From: Roseococcus sp. SDR
GTDB taxonomy: Bacteria; Pseudomonadota; Alphaproteobacteria; Acetobacterales; Acetobacteraceae
Assembly: GCF_019083995.1 (NCBI RefSeq)
Contig: NZ_JAHRCU010000015.1
Coordinates: 60,311-124,310, forward strand
Length of the DNA stretch: 64,000 nt
Reading direction: 5' to 3'
The position numbers were made by a program, and so were the translations under genes. Shown in pieces: positions 1-8,160 of this stretch. The notes under the pieces were generated by a model. The model made no database searches. It was not told where the DNA came from and saw nothing but the letters and a program-made list of their open reading frames with translations. Within the stretch, counting starts at the first letter, position 1; the number at the start of each line of letters is the position of its first letter.

Positions 1-1
1 C

Positions 2-712
2 GCCAGCCTGCGCGGCATCGGCCGTGCCACGGCCCAGCTCTTCGCCGCCCAAGGCGCCCGCGTCGCCATCCTCGACCTCGACGAAGCGGGTGCGAAGGCC
101 GCCGCCGCCGAACTCGGCGCCGGGCATGTCGGCATCGGCTGCGACGTGGCCGACCCGGCGAGCTGCCGCGCCGCGGCCGATGTCGCCATCGGCGCCTTCG
201 GGCATGTGGACATCCTGATCAACAATGCCGGCATCACCCAGCCCCTGAAGATCATGGAGATCGCGCCCGAGAACTGGGAGCGCGTGGTGGATGTGAACAT
301 GACCGGCGTGCTCTATCTGAGCCAGGCCTTCATCCCGCACATGCGCGCCCGCAAGCAGGGCAGCATCGCCTGCATGTCTTCCGTCTCGGCGCAGCGCGGC
401 GGCGGGATCTTCGGCGGCCCGCATTATTCCGCCGCCAAGGCCGGCGTGCTGGGCCTCGCCAAGGCCATGGCGCGCGAGCTGGGGCCCGATGGCATCCGTG
501 TGAACTGCGTCACACCCGGCCTGATCCAGACCGACATCACCGGCGGCAAGCTGACGCCCGAGATGAAGACGGAGATCCTGAAGGGCATCCCGCTCAACCG
601 GCTCGGCGATGCCATTGATGTGGCGCGGATCTACCTGTTTCTCGCCTCGGAACTCTCCGGCTACGTCACCGGCGCGGTGATCGACGTCAATGGCGGCATG
701 CTGATCCACTGA
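2..712 (+). CDS. SDR family oxidoreductase, 5'-truncated by the window edge
   Basis: NAD(P)-dependent short-chain dehydrogenase/reductase, cytoplasmic, likely oxidising a hydroxyl of the substrate handled by this catabolic cluster. The frame is open from the first bases, so the extreme N-terminus lies outside the window; the end of the glycine-rich cofactor loop (RGIGRAT) is visible. The NNAG motif, a catalytic serine in MSSVSA and the YSAAK catalytic Tyr/Lys pair are all present, and the C-terminus has the usual G-x-V-x-D-x-N-G-G end. About 236 residues remain, close to the normal 250. Its stop overlaps the next gene's start by one base (TGATG), indicating translational coupling with the transketolase subunits. 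Substrate is unknown. An internal ATG at 146 is not the real start, because homology continues upstream of it. Confidence 0.93.
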   Translation, partial: ASLRGIGRATAQLFAAQGARVAILDLDEAGAKAAAAELGAGHVGIGCDVADPASCRAAADVAIGAFGHVDILINNAGITQPLKIMEIAPENWERVVDVNMTGVLYLSQAFIPHMRARKQGSIACMSSVSAQRGGGIFGGPHYSAAKAGVLGLAKAMARELGPDGIRVNCVTPGLIQTDITGGKLTPEMKTEILKGIPLNRLGDAIDVARIYLFLASELSGYVTGAVIDVNGGMLIH

Positions 713-1548
713 TGCCGCGCCCCAACGCCCCCAGCCTCGCCGAGCGCGCCCGCAACATCCGCCGCCATGCGCTGCGCATGGGGGAAGTGCAGGGCCAGGG
801 CTACATCGCCCAGGCGCTCGGCATCGCCGATGTGCTGGCCGTCGCCTGGTTCCATGCGCTGCGCCACCGGCCGGACGATCCGGATTGGGAGGGGCGGGAT
901 CGCTTCCTGCTCTCCATCGGCCACTACGCCATCGCCTTCTATGCGGGCCTCATCGAGGCCGGGGTGATCCCGGAGAGCGAGATCGAGACCTACGGCACGG
1001 ATGACAGCCGCCTGCCGATGTCGGGCATGGCCGCCTATACGCCGGGCATGGAGATGAGTGGCGGTTCGCTGGGCCTCGGGCTCGGCATCGCCGTGGGGCG
1101 TTGCCTGGGGCTGAAGCGGAAGGCCAGCGACAGCATCGTGCTCAACCTCATGTCCGATGGTGAGCTGGATGAGGGCCCGACCTGGGAAGCCGCGATGTCG
1201 GCCGGGCACCACAAGCTCGACAACCTGATCTGCGTGGTGGACGTGAACCGGATGCAGGCGGATGGCGTCTCCACCGGCGTGCTGAACTTCGAACCGCTGG
1301 CCGACAAATGGACCGCCTTCGGCTGGCATGTGCAGCGGGTGGACGGCAACGACATCCCGGCCCTCGTCGCCGCCTTCGACGCGGCGCGCAACACGCCGGA
1401 GCCGAAGCCGCGCGTCATCATCTGCGACACGAAGATGGCCAAGGGCGTGCCCTTCCTGGAGACGCGGGAGAAGTCCCACTTCCTGCGCGTCGAGGCGCAT
1501 GAATGGGCGTTGGCGCTGGCCGCGCTGGATGCGGGAGAGCGCGCATGA
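712..1548 (+). CDS. transketolase, N-terminal (TPP-binding) subunit
   Basis: First half of a two-subunit transketolase, the thiamine-diphosphate enzyme that moves two-carbon ketol units between sugars. The 278 residues correspond to the TPP/Mg-binding domain. The diphosphate-binding motif runs from SDGELDEG (near residue 144) to VVDVNRMQ, and histidines lie in the early region (SIGHYA). The start overlaps the SDR stop by one base. The partner subunit begins 142 bp downstream on the same strand. Split transketolases in catabolic clusters are known to act on unusual ketoses: AptAB on apulose-4-phosphate and SqwGH on 6-deoxy-6-sulfofructose. The donor here is not known. A housekeeping role seems less likely given the TRAP transporter and dehydrogenases beside it. 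Confidence 0.93.
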   Translation: MPRPNAPSLAERARNIRRHALRMGEVQGQGYIAQALGIADVLAVAWFHALRHRPDDPDWEGRDRFLLSIGHYAIAFYAGLIEAGVIPESEIETYGTDDSRLPMSGMAAYTPGMEMSGGSLGLGLGIAVGRCLGLKRKASDSIVLNLMSDGELDEGPTWEAAMSAGHHKLDNLICVVDVNRMQADGVSTGVLNFEPLADKWTAFGWHVQRVDGNDIPALVAAFDAARNTPEPKPRVIICDTKMAKGVPFLETREKSHFLRVEAHEWALALAALDAGERA

Positions 1549-1690
1549 AGAATGATACGCCAGCCGCCTTGCGGCCCGCAGGGCCGAGCGCGCGAATGCG
1601 CGCCGCGGCCTATGCCGCGAAGCCAAGCCACGCGGAGGCGTGGCGCCCGGCGTCTGAGGGGCACGAAGGCCACGCCTTCGTGCGGCAAAC
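1549..1690 (+). repeat. palindrome-rich intergenic repeat between the two transketolase subunit genes
   Basis: This 142-bp spacer interrupts an otherwise tightly overlapping gene string. It holds several short inverted repeats: a 10-bp-arm stem with a 3-nt loop at 1661-1683, a 6-bp-arm stem at 1628-1643, and a GCGCGC-flanked dyad near 1590. From memory, similar sequence, often read through in frame as a stretch ending in GHEGHAFVR, is scattered in Acetobacteraceae genomes, which would make it a REP-like element. That recollection has not been checked. It may influence the ratio or stability of the two subunit messages. Confidence 0.5.
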
Positions 1691-2713
1691 ATGAGCCGCA
1701 AGAAGCAGATCGCGGCGACCGATCCGAACCGGCCACGCCTGACCACCTCCGCCATGATCGCCTCACTGGCAGGCGAGGATCAGCGCATCAGCCCCGCGCC
1801 CTTCGGCCGCGCGCTGGTGGAGCTGGGCCGCACCCGCCCGGAGATCCTGGGCCTCACGGCGGACCTCGCGAAATACACCGACCTGCACATCTTCGCACAG
1901 GCCTATCCCGACCGCTTCTACCAGATGGGCATGGCCGAGCAGCTGCTGATGCTGGCCGCCGCCGGCCTCGCGCATGAGGGCTTCGTGCCCTTCGTCACCA
2001 CCTATGCCGCCTTCGCCTCACGCCGCACCTTCGACTTCATCAGCCAAGGCATCGCCGAGGAAGGCCTGCCGGTGAAGATCTGCTGCGCGCTCCCCGGACT
2101 CACCACCGGCTACGGCCCGAGCCACCAGGCGACGGAAGATCTCGCGATCTTCCGCGGCATGCCGGACCTCGTGATCCTGGACCCCTGCGACGCGCTCGAC
2201 ATCGAGCAGGCGGTGCCGCAGATCGCGGCGCATCCGGGCCCCGTCTATATGCGCCTGCTGCGCGGCAACGTGCCGCTGGTGCTGGACGAGTACGACTACC
2301 GCTTCGAACTCGGCCGCGCGAAGCTGCTGCGCGACGGCGCGGATGTGCTGCTCATCTCCTCCGGCTTCATGACCATGCGCGCGCTGGAGACGGCGAAGCT
2401 GCTGGCGGGCGATCGCGTGGATGTGGCGGTGCTGCATTGCCCGACCATCAAGCCGCTCGACACCGCGACGATCCTGCAGGAGGTCCGCCGCAAGCCGCGT
2501 CTCGTCATCGTCGCCGAGAACCACAGCGTGATCGGCGGGCTGGGCGAGGCGGTGGCGACGCTGCTGCTGACCGAGGGCGCCATCCCGCCGCGCTTCCGGC
2601 AGGTGGCCCTGCCCGACGCCTTCCTCGATGCCGGCGCACTGCCCACCCTGCATGAGCGCTACGGCATCTCGGCCACCGCGATGGCGGCCCGCATCAAGGC
2701 CTGGCTCGGCTGA
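1691..2713 (+). CDS. transketolase, C-terminal subunit
   Basis: Second half of the split transketolase, carrying the pyrimidine-binding domain and the C-terminal domain in 340 residues. The catalytic glutamate lies in the GMAEQ motif near residue 80, followed by the FVTTYAAF segment. The C-terminal part (from about residue 200) has the regular Rossmann-like transketolase C domain with VAENHSVIGGLG. Residues from both subunits are needed for a complete TPP site, so the protein should work only as a complex with the product at 712-1548. The start ATG follows the intergenic repeat. The stop overlaps the LysR gene start by one base. The N-terminal 15 residues are basic and may be a linker. Confidence 0.92.
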   Translation: MSRKKQIAATDPNRPRLTTSAMIASLAGEDQRISPAPFGRALVELGRTRPEILGLTADLAKYTDLHIFAQAYPDRFYQMGMAEQLLMLAAAGLAHEGFVPFVTTYAAFASRRTFDFISQGIAEEGLPVKICCALPGLTTGYGPSHQATEDLAIFRGMPDLVILDPCDALDIEQAVPQIAAHPGPVYMRLLRGNVPLVLDEYDYRFELGRAKLLRDGADVLLISSGFMTMRALETAKLLAGDRVDVAVLHCPTIKPLDTATILQEVRRKPRLVIVAENHSVIGGLGEAVATLLLTEGAIPPRFRQVALPDAFLDAGALPTLHERYGISATAMAARIKAWLG

Positions 2714-3639
2714 TGCTCCCGCTGCGCGCCATCGCCATCTTCCACACGGTCGCCCGGGCCGGCAGCCTGACGCGCGCGGCGACGGAGCTGGGTGTCACGC
2801 CCTCGGCCGTCTCGCAACAGGTCTCCGCGCTGGAGGTGCAGCTCGGCACGGCGCTGCTCACGCGGCATGGGCGGCGGATCGCGCTGACCGAGGCGGGACA
2901 GCGCTACCTCGAGATGATCGCGCCGCATGTGGAGCATATCGCGGAAGCGACGCGCTATGTGCGCGGCTCGCTCTCTTCCGCCTCCCTCATCCTGCGCGCC
3001 ACGCCGAGCTTTGCGACGAAATGGCTGCTGCCGCGCCTGCCCGGCTTCCTCGACGCCCATCCCGAGATCGAGCTGCGCGTGGACGCGACGAACGAGCCCA
3101 CGGATTTCACGCGCGAGGGCGTGGACCTGGAGGTGCGCCATGGCGAGGGGGACTGGCCGGGACTCGTCGTGACGCCCATCGCGGAGGAACGCTTCCTGCC
3201 CGTCTGCGCGCCGCGGCTGGCCGCGGCGCGCAGCCTGACGGCCGAGGGGCTGGGCGCGCACCAGCTGATCCACTCGGTGAAGTCACAGGTGAAATGGGCC
3301 GCCTGGTTCGCCGCCGCCGGCACACCGCTGCCCGCCTCGCGCCGCGTCCTCTTCGACCGCAGTCATATGTCGGTGGATGCGGCGATCGCCGGCATGGGGG
3401 TCGCGCTGGAAAGCACGTTGATGATGGGCGATGCGCTGGAAGACGGACGGCTGGTCTGCCCCGTCGCGGCGCCGCCCGAGATCCGACGCACCACGCAATG
3501 GCTGGTCTGCCCGCCGGGCCGCCTGCGCCATCGCCGCGTGCAGTTGTTTGCCGACTGGCTGCGCGCGGAGGCGCAGGCATGGCAGGCCAATTCGTTAGAA
3601 AAACTGAAGCAAACGCCGAAAAAACTCGTTTGTCGCTAA
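2713..3639 (+). CDS. LysR-family transcriptional regulator (GcvA-like)
   Basis: DNA-binding regulator with an N-terminal winged helix-turn-helix (residues about 1-65, including AVSQQVSALE) and a C-terminal periplasmic-binding-like effector domain (about 90-295). The body resembles the GcvA group (SFATKWLLPRL, then DLEVRHGEGDWPG). At 308 residues it is full length. It is unusual in being inside the operon on the same strand, with its start overlapping the transketolase stop (TGATG), rather than divergent from its target. A likely target is its own operon or the downstream oxidoreductase/TRAP section. A perfect dyad at 3610-3632, in the last codons of this gene, is a candidate binding site. The inducer is unknown. 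Confidence 0.93.
   Translation: MLPLRAIAIFHTVARAGSLTRAATELGVTPSAVSQQVSALEVQLGTALLTRHGRRIALTEAGQRYLEMIAPHVEHIAEATRYVRGSLSSASLILRATPSFATKWLLPRLPGFLDAHPEIELRVDATNEPTDFTREGVDLEVRHGEGDWPGLVVTPIAEERFLPVCAPRLAAARSLTAEGLGAHQLIHSVKSQVKWAAWFAAAGTPLPASRRVLFDRSHMSVDAAIAGMGVALESTLMMGDALEDGRLVCPVAAPPEIRRTTQWLVCPPGRLRHRRVQLFADWLRAEAQAWQANSLEKLKQTPKKLVCR
3610..3632. promoter_or_regulatory. candidate LysR operator dyad
   Basis: A perfect 6-bp inverted repeat (CAAACG / CGTTTG) separated by 11 bp, in an AT-rich patch at the 3' end of the LysR gene and 58 bp before the GTG of the SAF oxidoreductase gene. LysR-type regulators typically bind dyads with about 11 bp between half sites. The position would let the regulator control an internal promoter for the oxidoreductase-ABM-TRAP section. 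No strong -35/-10 pair is visible next to it. Confidence 0.4.
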
Positions 3640-3689
3640 TGCAAGCCGCCACCTAGCCTCGGCACGACGAAAGACCAAGGGAGGATACA

Positions 3690-5039
3690 GTGAATCTTTC
3701 GACGTTGCTGGCCACGCGCGGCCGTCCGGTAAGGGTCGGTCTGATCGGCGCGGGCAAGTTCGGCTCCATGGTGCTCGCCCAGGCGCAGCGCATTCCAGGC
3801 TTCCATGTGGTGGGCGTGGCCGATCTCGATGTCAGCAAGGCGCGCGCTTCACTCGATCGCGTCGGCTGGCCGGCTGAGCGCTACGCCGCCCGCAGCCTGG
3901 AGGAGGCGCATCGCGCGGGCGGCACCTGCGTGCTGGATGATGCCGCCGCGCTGGCCGCGTTCGACGGCATCGAATGCATCATCGAGGCGACGGGCCATCC
4001 CATCGCCGGCATCCGCCACGCGCTGGCCGCCATCGAGGGTGGGAAGCACGTGATCATGGTGAATGTGGAAGCCGACGTGCTCTGCGGTCCGCTGCTGGCG
4101 GAGCGCGCGCGTGCCAAGGGCCTCGTCTACTCCATGGCCTATGGCGACCAGCCGGCCATCATCTGCGAACTGGTGGACTGGGTGCATTCCTGCGGCTTCG
4201 AGCTGGTTTCGGCCGGCAAGGGCATGAACTTCGCGCCCCACTACCGCCAATCGACGCCGGACACCGTCTGGGGCTTCTTCGGCTGGACCGAGGAGGAGGT
4301 GGCCAAGGGCGACTTCAACCCGAAGATGTACAACTCCTTCACCGATGGCACGAAAGCGGCGATCGAGATGGCGGCCGTCGCCAACGGCACGGGCCTCGAC
4401 TGCCCGGACAATGGTCTCGCCTTCCCGCCCACCGGCCTGCATGACCTGGCGCAGGTCTTCAAGCCGGCCTCCGAGGGCGGGCGCCTGCCGCGCGCGGGGC
4501 TGGTGGACATCGCCGCCAGCCGCGAACCCGATGGCCGCGTGGTGCACAACCACATCCAGTACGGCGTCTTCGTCACCTTCCGCGCCAACAACGAATACAC
4601 CCGCGCCTGCTTCAACCAGTACGGGCTGCTGGTGGACAAGTCCGGATGGTACGGCTCGATGTGGCGCCCCTTCCACATGATCGGGCTCGAGACCAGCGTG
4701 TCCGTCCTCTCCGCCGTGCTGCGCGGCGAACCGACCGGCACGCCGCGCGAGTTCCGCGGCGATGCGGTCTGCATCGCCAAGCGCAACCTCCAGCCGGGCG
4801 AGATGCTGGATGGCGAGGGCGGTTTCACCGTCTTCGCCGATGCGCTCCCGGCCACACGCAGCCTCGCCGCCCGCGCGCTGCCCATTGGCCTCGCGCACAA
4901 CGTCAAGCTGCGCCGCCCGGTGGCGGAGGGCGCGCTGGTCTCCTTCGACGATGTGGAGATCACGCGCGACCTCGACGTGCTGGCGCTGCGGCAGGAGATG
5001 GAGCGCAATGCCGCGCCCGGCAAGGCGCGCGCCGCATGA
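3690..5039 (+). CDS. NAD(P)-binding oxidoreductase with C-terminal SAF domain
   Basis: A 449-residue protein combining an N-terminal Rossmann domain (GLIGAGKFG near residue 17, then GVADLDVSKARA) resembling homoserine-dehydrogenase-like oxidoreductases with a C-terminal SAF-type domain (about residues 350-425), the small fold shared with sialate synthases and FlgA. A GTG start at 3690 is chosen because a good Shine-Dalgarno (GGGAGG, 3679-3684) lies 5 bp upstream. The stop overlaps the next start (ATGA). Proteins of this type occur in sugar and sugar-acid catabolic clusters, but the reaction is not known to me. Its place between a split transketolase and a TRAP transporter suggests it acts on the imported substrate or its first product. 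Confidence 0.85.
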   Translation: MNLSTLLATRGRPVRVGLIGAGKFGSMVLAQAQRIPGFHVVGVADLDVSKARASLDRVGWPAERYAARSLEEAHRAGGTCVLDDAAALAAFDGIECIIEATGHPIAGIRHALAAIEGGKHVIMVNVEADVLCGPLLAERARAKGLVYSMAYGDQPAIICELVDWVHSCGFELVSAGKGMNFAPHYRQSTPDTVWGFFGWTEEEVAKGDFNPKMYNSFTDGTKAAIEMAAVANGTGLDCPDNGLAFPPTGLHDLAQVFKPASEGGRLPRAGLVDIAASREPDGRVVHNHIQYGVFVTFRANNEYTRACFNQYGLLVDKSGWYGSMWRPFHMIGLETSVSVLSAVLRGEPTGTPREFRGDAVCIAKRNLQPGEMLDGEGGFTVFADALPATRSLAARALPIGLAHNVKLRRPVAEGALVSFDDVEITRDLDVLALRQEMERNAAPGKARAA

Positions 5040-5332
5040 GCGGCTTCGTCGTCTTCGCCGAATTCCAGGTGAAGCCCGGCCGGATGGCGGAGTTCCTGGC
5101 GCTTGCGCGCGAGGATGCCAGCCATTCCGTGCGGGACGAGCCAGGCTGCCGCCGCTTCGACGTGACGCAACTCGAAGGCGGCGAGGGCCGCGTCCTCTTC
5201 TACGAGATCTATGACGACCGCGCGGCCTTCGACGCGCATCTCGCCACACCCCATCTCGCGCGGTTCCGCGCGGGCTTTCCCGCATTGGCCGAGCAACTGC
5301 CCGTGCGCTTCGCGACGCTGCAACCAAGCTGA
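5036..5332 (+). CDS. antibiotic-biosynthesis-monooxygenase (ABM) domain protein
   Basis: A 98-residue single-domain protein of the dimeric alpha/beta-barrel superfamily (ABM/YgiN/LsrG-like). Visible features are FAEFQVKPG at the start, DEPGCRRFDV in the middle, FYEIYDDRAAFDAHL, then a helix and a final strand. Members include quinol monooxygenases, sugar-phosphate isomerases such as LsrG, and enzymes of unknown reaction. The start ATG overlaps the stop of the SAF oxidoreductase gene by 4 bp, so the two are probably made together and may act in sequence. The true start is inside a longer reading frame; the upstream part of that frame is antisense-like shadow of the preceding gene. Substrate unknown. 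Confidence 0.88.
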   Translation: MSGFVVFAEFQVKPGRMAEFLALAREDASHSVRDEPGCRRFDVTQLEGGEGRVLFYEIYDDRAAFDAHLATPHLARFRAGFPALAEQLPVRFATLQPS

Positions 5333-5345
5333 CCCCTTCAAGGGG
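5333..5345 (+). other. small stem-loop between the ABM gene and the TRAP genes
   Basis: CCCCTT and AAGGGG separated by one base, lying directly after the ABM stop codon in the 33-bp gap before the TRAP binding-protein gene. With no following T-run, it is more likely a processing or attenuation element than a full terminator. Binding-protein genes commonly need higher expression than their neighbours, which fits such an element. Confidence 0.3.
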
Positions 5346-5365
5346 GCAAGACAGGGAGAAGACGA

Positions 5366-6355
5366 ATGAACATCACCATCACCCGCCGCGCCGCCCTGGC
5401 CGGCACCGCCATCCTGGCGGCACCCGCCACGCTGCGTGCGCAAGGCCAGGTGCGGCTTACGCTCGCGCATGGCACTGCCGCCGCCAATCCGCGCGGCGTC
5501 ACGGCCGACCGCATGGCCGCGCGCCTGCGCGAACTCTCCAACGGCCGCATCGAGATGCGCGTCGCCCATGCCGCACAGTTGGGTGACGACGTGGCGATGC
5601 TGACCGCACTGCGCACCGGCACGCTGGACATGAGCGTGAACAGCCAGGGGCCGACCTCCTCGCTCGTGCCGGAGATCGCGGCGCTCGGCCTGCCCTTCCT
5701 CTTCGCCGACGCCAATGCGGCCTATCGCGTGGTGGATGGCCCGGTGGGGCAGGAACTGGGCCAGAAGCTCGCCGGCGTCGGCCTGGTCTCACTCGGCTTC
5801 TGGGACAACGGCATTCGCCACATCACCAACCGCCGCCGCCCGATCAACCGGCCGGAGGACCTGCGCGGCCTGCGCATCCGTACGCCCGCCGACCCGGCGA
5901 CGATCGATACCTTCCAGGCGCTGGGCGCCGCCACCCAGCAGATCAATTTCTCCGAACTCTATGTCGCGCTCCAGCAGGGCGTGGTGGATGGGCAGGAGAA
6001 CCCGCTGGCGAACATCCACGCCTCCAAGCTGCACGAGGTGAACCGCTTCATCTCGCTCACGGCGCACAAGTGGGAATGCTCGCCCTTTCTCGCCTCGCGC
6101 ATGGCCTGGGGGCGGCTGAACGAGGCGGACCGCAACCTCATCATGCAGGCAGCCCGCGAGGCGACGCTGCACAACCGCATGCTGATGCAGCAGGCCGATG
6201 TGCAGCTGCTGGCGGAGTATCGCGGCATGTCCAGCGTCGAAGTGAACCTGGCCGACCAGGCCGCCTTCCGGGCCGCGACGGCCGGCGTCCTGGACGCTTG
6301 GCAGGGCCGGCCGATCGGCGGCTTCGTGCGGCAACTGCGCGGCGCGGTGAGCTGA
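5366..6355 (+). CDS. TRAP transporter substrate-binding protein (DctP family)
   Basis: Periplasmic solute receptor of a tripartite ATP-independent periplasmic transporter, 329 residues. The N-terminus is a twin-arginine-like signal peptide (TITRRAALAG... cleaved near LRAQ, about residue 26). Conserved family features follow: ITNRRRPI, the LRIRTP segment whose arginine normally binds the ligand carboxylate, and YVALQQGVVDGQENP. The conserved arginine predicts an organic-acid ligand such as a sugar acid. A Shine-Dalgarno (GGGAGA) precedes the start. The small and large membrane subunits follow immediately, making a complete system. Confidence 0.95.
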   Translation: MNITITRRAALAGTAILAAPATLRAQGQVRLTLAHGTAAANPRGVTADRMAARLRELSNGRIEMRVAHAAQLGDDVAMLTALRTGTLDMSVNSQGPTSSLVPEIAALGLPFLFADANAAYRVVDGPVGQELGQKLAGVGLVSLGFWDNGIRHITNRRRPINRPEDLRGLRIRTPADPATIDTFQALGAATQQINFSELYVALQQGVVDGQENPLANIHASKLHEVNRFISLTAHKWECSPFLASRMAWGRLNEADRNLIMQAAREATLHNRMLMQQADVQLLAEYRGMSSVEVNLADQAAFRAATAGVLDAWQGRPIGGFVRQLRGAVS

Positions 6356-6356
6356 C

Positions 6357-6884
6357 ATGGGCGGCCTGCGCATGGCCGGGAGGGTCGAGCTGGCCGTGCG
6401 TGGGCTGTGCCAACTGGTCCTCGTGCTGACCGGCATCGGCCTGATGCTCGCCCTCGGCGCCAATGTCATCGCCCGCTACATCTTCGAGACGGGCGGCTTC
6501 GACTGGGCGCAGGAGGTGCCGGAGCGCCTCTTCCCCTGGTTCATCATGGCCGGCGTCGCACTCGCCGTGCAGACCGGCGGCCATGTGGCCGTCGAGACCG
6601 CACTCTACCTGCTGCCGCGTCGCGGTGCGCAGCTGCTCCTGCTGGCAGGCCACGCCCTCGTCATCGTGGCCTATGTGATGCTGGCGCAATCCTCGCTGGA
6701 GGTGGCGGAGATCGCCTCCATCGAGCGCTCACCCGTGCTCGGCCTCTCCGGCGCGCATGGCTATTGGGCGGTGGCGGCCGGTTGCGTGCTTTTGGTGCTG
6801 GGCACCCTGACCAACATGATCCGCGTCGCGCTGCTCGGCCCCGAGGGCCTGCCGCGCGAGGGCGGGGAGACCGCGGTGACATGA
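6357..6884 (+). CDS. TRAP transporter small membrane subunit (DctQ family)
   Basis: A 175-residue integral membrane protein with four predicted helices (about residues 14-36, 53-73, 90-110 and 130-152). The family pattern of an early NVIARYIFE segment and WAQEVPERLF between helices 1 and 2 is present. It starts one base after the binding-protein stop and its own stop overlaps the large subunit start (ATGA). It forms the inner-membrane complex with the large permease that couples ion flow to uptake of the ligand delivered by the 5366-6355 product. Confidence 0.93.
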   Translation: MGGLRMAGRVELAVRGLCQLVLVLTGIGLMLALGANVIARYIFETGGFDWAQEVPERLFPWFIMAGVALAVQTGGHVAVETALYLLPRRGAQLLLLAGHALVIVAYVMLAQSSLEVAEIASIERSPVLGLSGAHGYWAVAAGCVLLVLGTLTNMIRVALLGPEGLPREGGETAVT

Positions 6885-8134
6885 GCCTTGTCCTGATCCT
6901 TTCCTTCCTCGGGCTGATGATGGCCGCACTCCCGGTGGCGCATGCGCTGGTGATCGCCTCCGGCCTCGCGGTGATGTGGGACGGGCAGATGCCCCTGATG
7001 CTGGTGGCGCAGCAGATGTTCGCGCAGACGCAATCCTTCCCGATGCTGGCCCTGCCCTTCTTCATCCTGGCCGGCGCCCTGATGATGGATGGCCGCCTGG
7101 GGCAGGAGCTGCTGCGCTTCGCGGGCGAGGCGATGATGCCCTTCCGCGGTGGGCCGCTGCAGGCGACCGTGGTGGGCTCCGTCGTCTTCGGCGGTGTCTC
7201 GGGCTCGGCCGTGGCGAATGCCTCTGCACTCGGCTCGGTGCTGATCCCGTGGCAACGGAAGCTCGGCTATGCGCCGGGCCTCTGCGCGGCCAACAACGCG
7301 ACCTCCTCGGTGATCGACATCCTGATCCCGCCCTCGATCCCGATGATCCTCTTCTCGGTCGTCTCGGGCGTCTCGGTCGGTGCCTTGTTCCTGGCGGGCG
7401 TGCTGCCGGGGCTCATGATGGCCGGCGGCTTCATGGCGGTGTGCTGGTGGAAGGGGCGCCCACCGGAGGCCGACACCAGGCTGGACGTCAAGCGGCTCTC
7501 GCGCCTGGCGCTGCTCGCCTCACCCGCGCTGCTGCTGCCCATCCTCATCCTGCTCGCGCTGCGCTTCGGCTTCGCCACGCCCACCGAGATCGCGGTCATG
7601 GCTGTGTTCTACGCCATCGCGGCCTCCGTCCTGATCTACCGGGACATGAGCTGGCGGCGGTTCCTGCGCGCCTTCGTCGATGCGGGCATCGCCACCGGCA
7701 TCGTCATGCTGGTGATCATGGGCAGTGCGGCCGCCTCCTGGATCCTGACCTATGACCAGGTGCCGCAGCGCTTCGCCGAATGGATCTCGATGACGCTGCA
7801 GCACCCCATCCTGATCATCCTGGCGATGAACCTGATCATGCTGCTCATCGGCGGCCCCCTCGACCTGCCGCCGGCCATCCTGCTGCTGACGCCGGTCTTC
7901 CTGCCGCTCGCCGCGCAGATCGGCATGGATCCACTGCAGCTGGGGTTGATGATGGTGATCAACCTCGGCATCGGTCTGTACACACCGCCGGTGGGAACGA
8001 CGCTCTTCATCTCCTCGACGCTGGCGCGGGCTCAGATGGGAGACACAGTCCGAGCCATGTGGCCCTTCTTCGGTGTGGCGGTCGGCGTCCTCCTGGCCAT
8101 CAGCTACGTCCCGGCTTTGACGCTGCGCTTTTGA
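6881..8134 (+). CDS. TRAP transporter large permease (DctM family)
   Basis: A 417-residue polytopic membrane protein with about 12 hydrophobic segments, the ion-coupled translocation subunit. Family features seen are the SQSFPMLALPFFILAG-like segment, GGVSGSAVANASALGS and the C-terminal NLGIGLYTPPVGTT motif. The start is the ATG at 6881, which overlaps the small-subunit stop by 4 bp; an in-frame upstream extension is shadow of the previous gene. It is the last gene of this operon and is followed by a GC-rich stem-loop. Confidence 0.95.
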   Translation: MSLVLILSFLGLMMAALPVAHALVIASGLAVMWDGQMPLMLVAQQMFAQTQSFPMLALPFFILAGALMMDGRLGQELLRFAGEAMMPFRGGPLQATVVGSVVFGGVSGSAVANASALGSVLIPWQRKLGYAPGLCAANNATSSVIDILIPPSIPMILFSVVSGVSVGALFLAGVLPGLMMAGGFMAVCWWKGRPPEADTRLDVKRLSRLALLASPALLLPILILLALRFGFATPTEIAVMAVFYAIAASVLIYRDMSWRRFLRAFVDAGIATGIVMLVIMGSAAASWILTYDQVPQRFAEWISMTLQHPILIILAMNLIMLLIGGPLDLPPAILLLTPVFLPLAAQIGMDPLQLGLMMVINLGIGLYTPPVGTTLFISSTLARAQMGDTVRAMWPFFGVAVGVLLAISYVPALTLRF

Positions 8135-8138
8135 GATG

Positions 8139-8160
8139 GCCTCCGCGGATCGGCGGAGGC
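8139..8160 (+). terminator. GC-rich stem-loop after the TRAP operon
   Basis: GCCTCCGC and GCGGAGGC (8-bp perfect arms, 6-nt loop) lie 4 bp after the stop of the large permease gene. There is no U-tract, which is common for terminators in GC-rich genomes, so it could equally protect the 3' end of the message. Confidence 0.5.

Noticed and set aside
1503..1694. A 63-codon frame spanning the spacer between the transketolase subunits
   Set aside because: It consists of the intergenic palindromic repeat read through in frame and overlaps the real N-terminal subunit gene.
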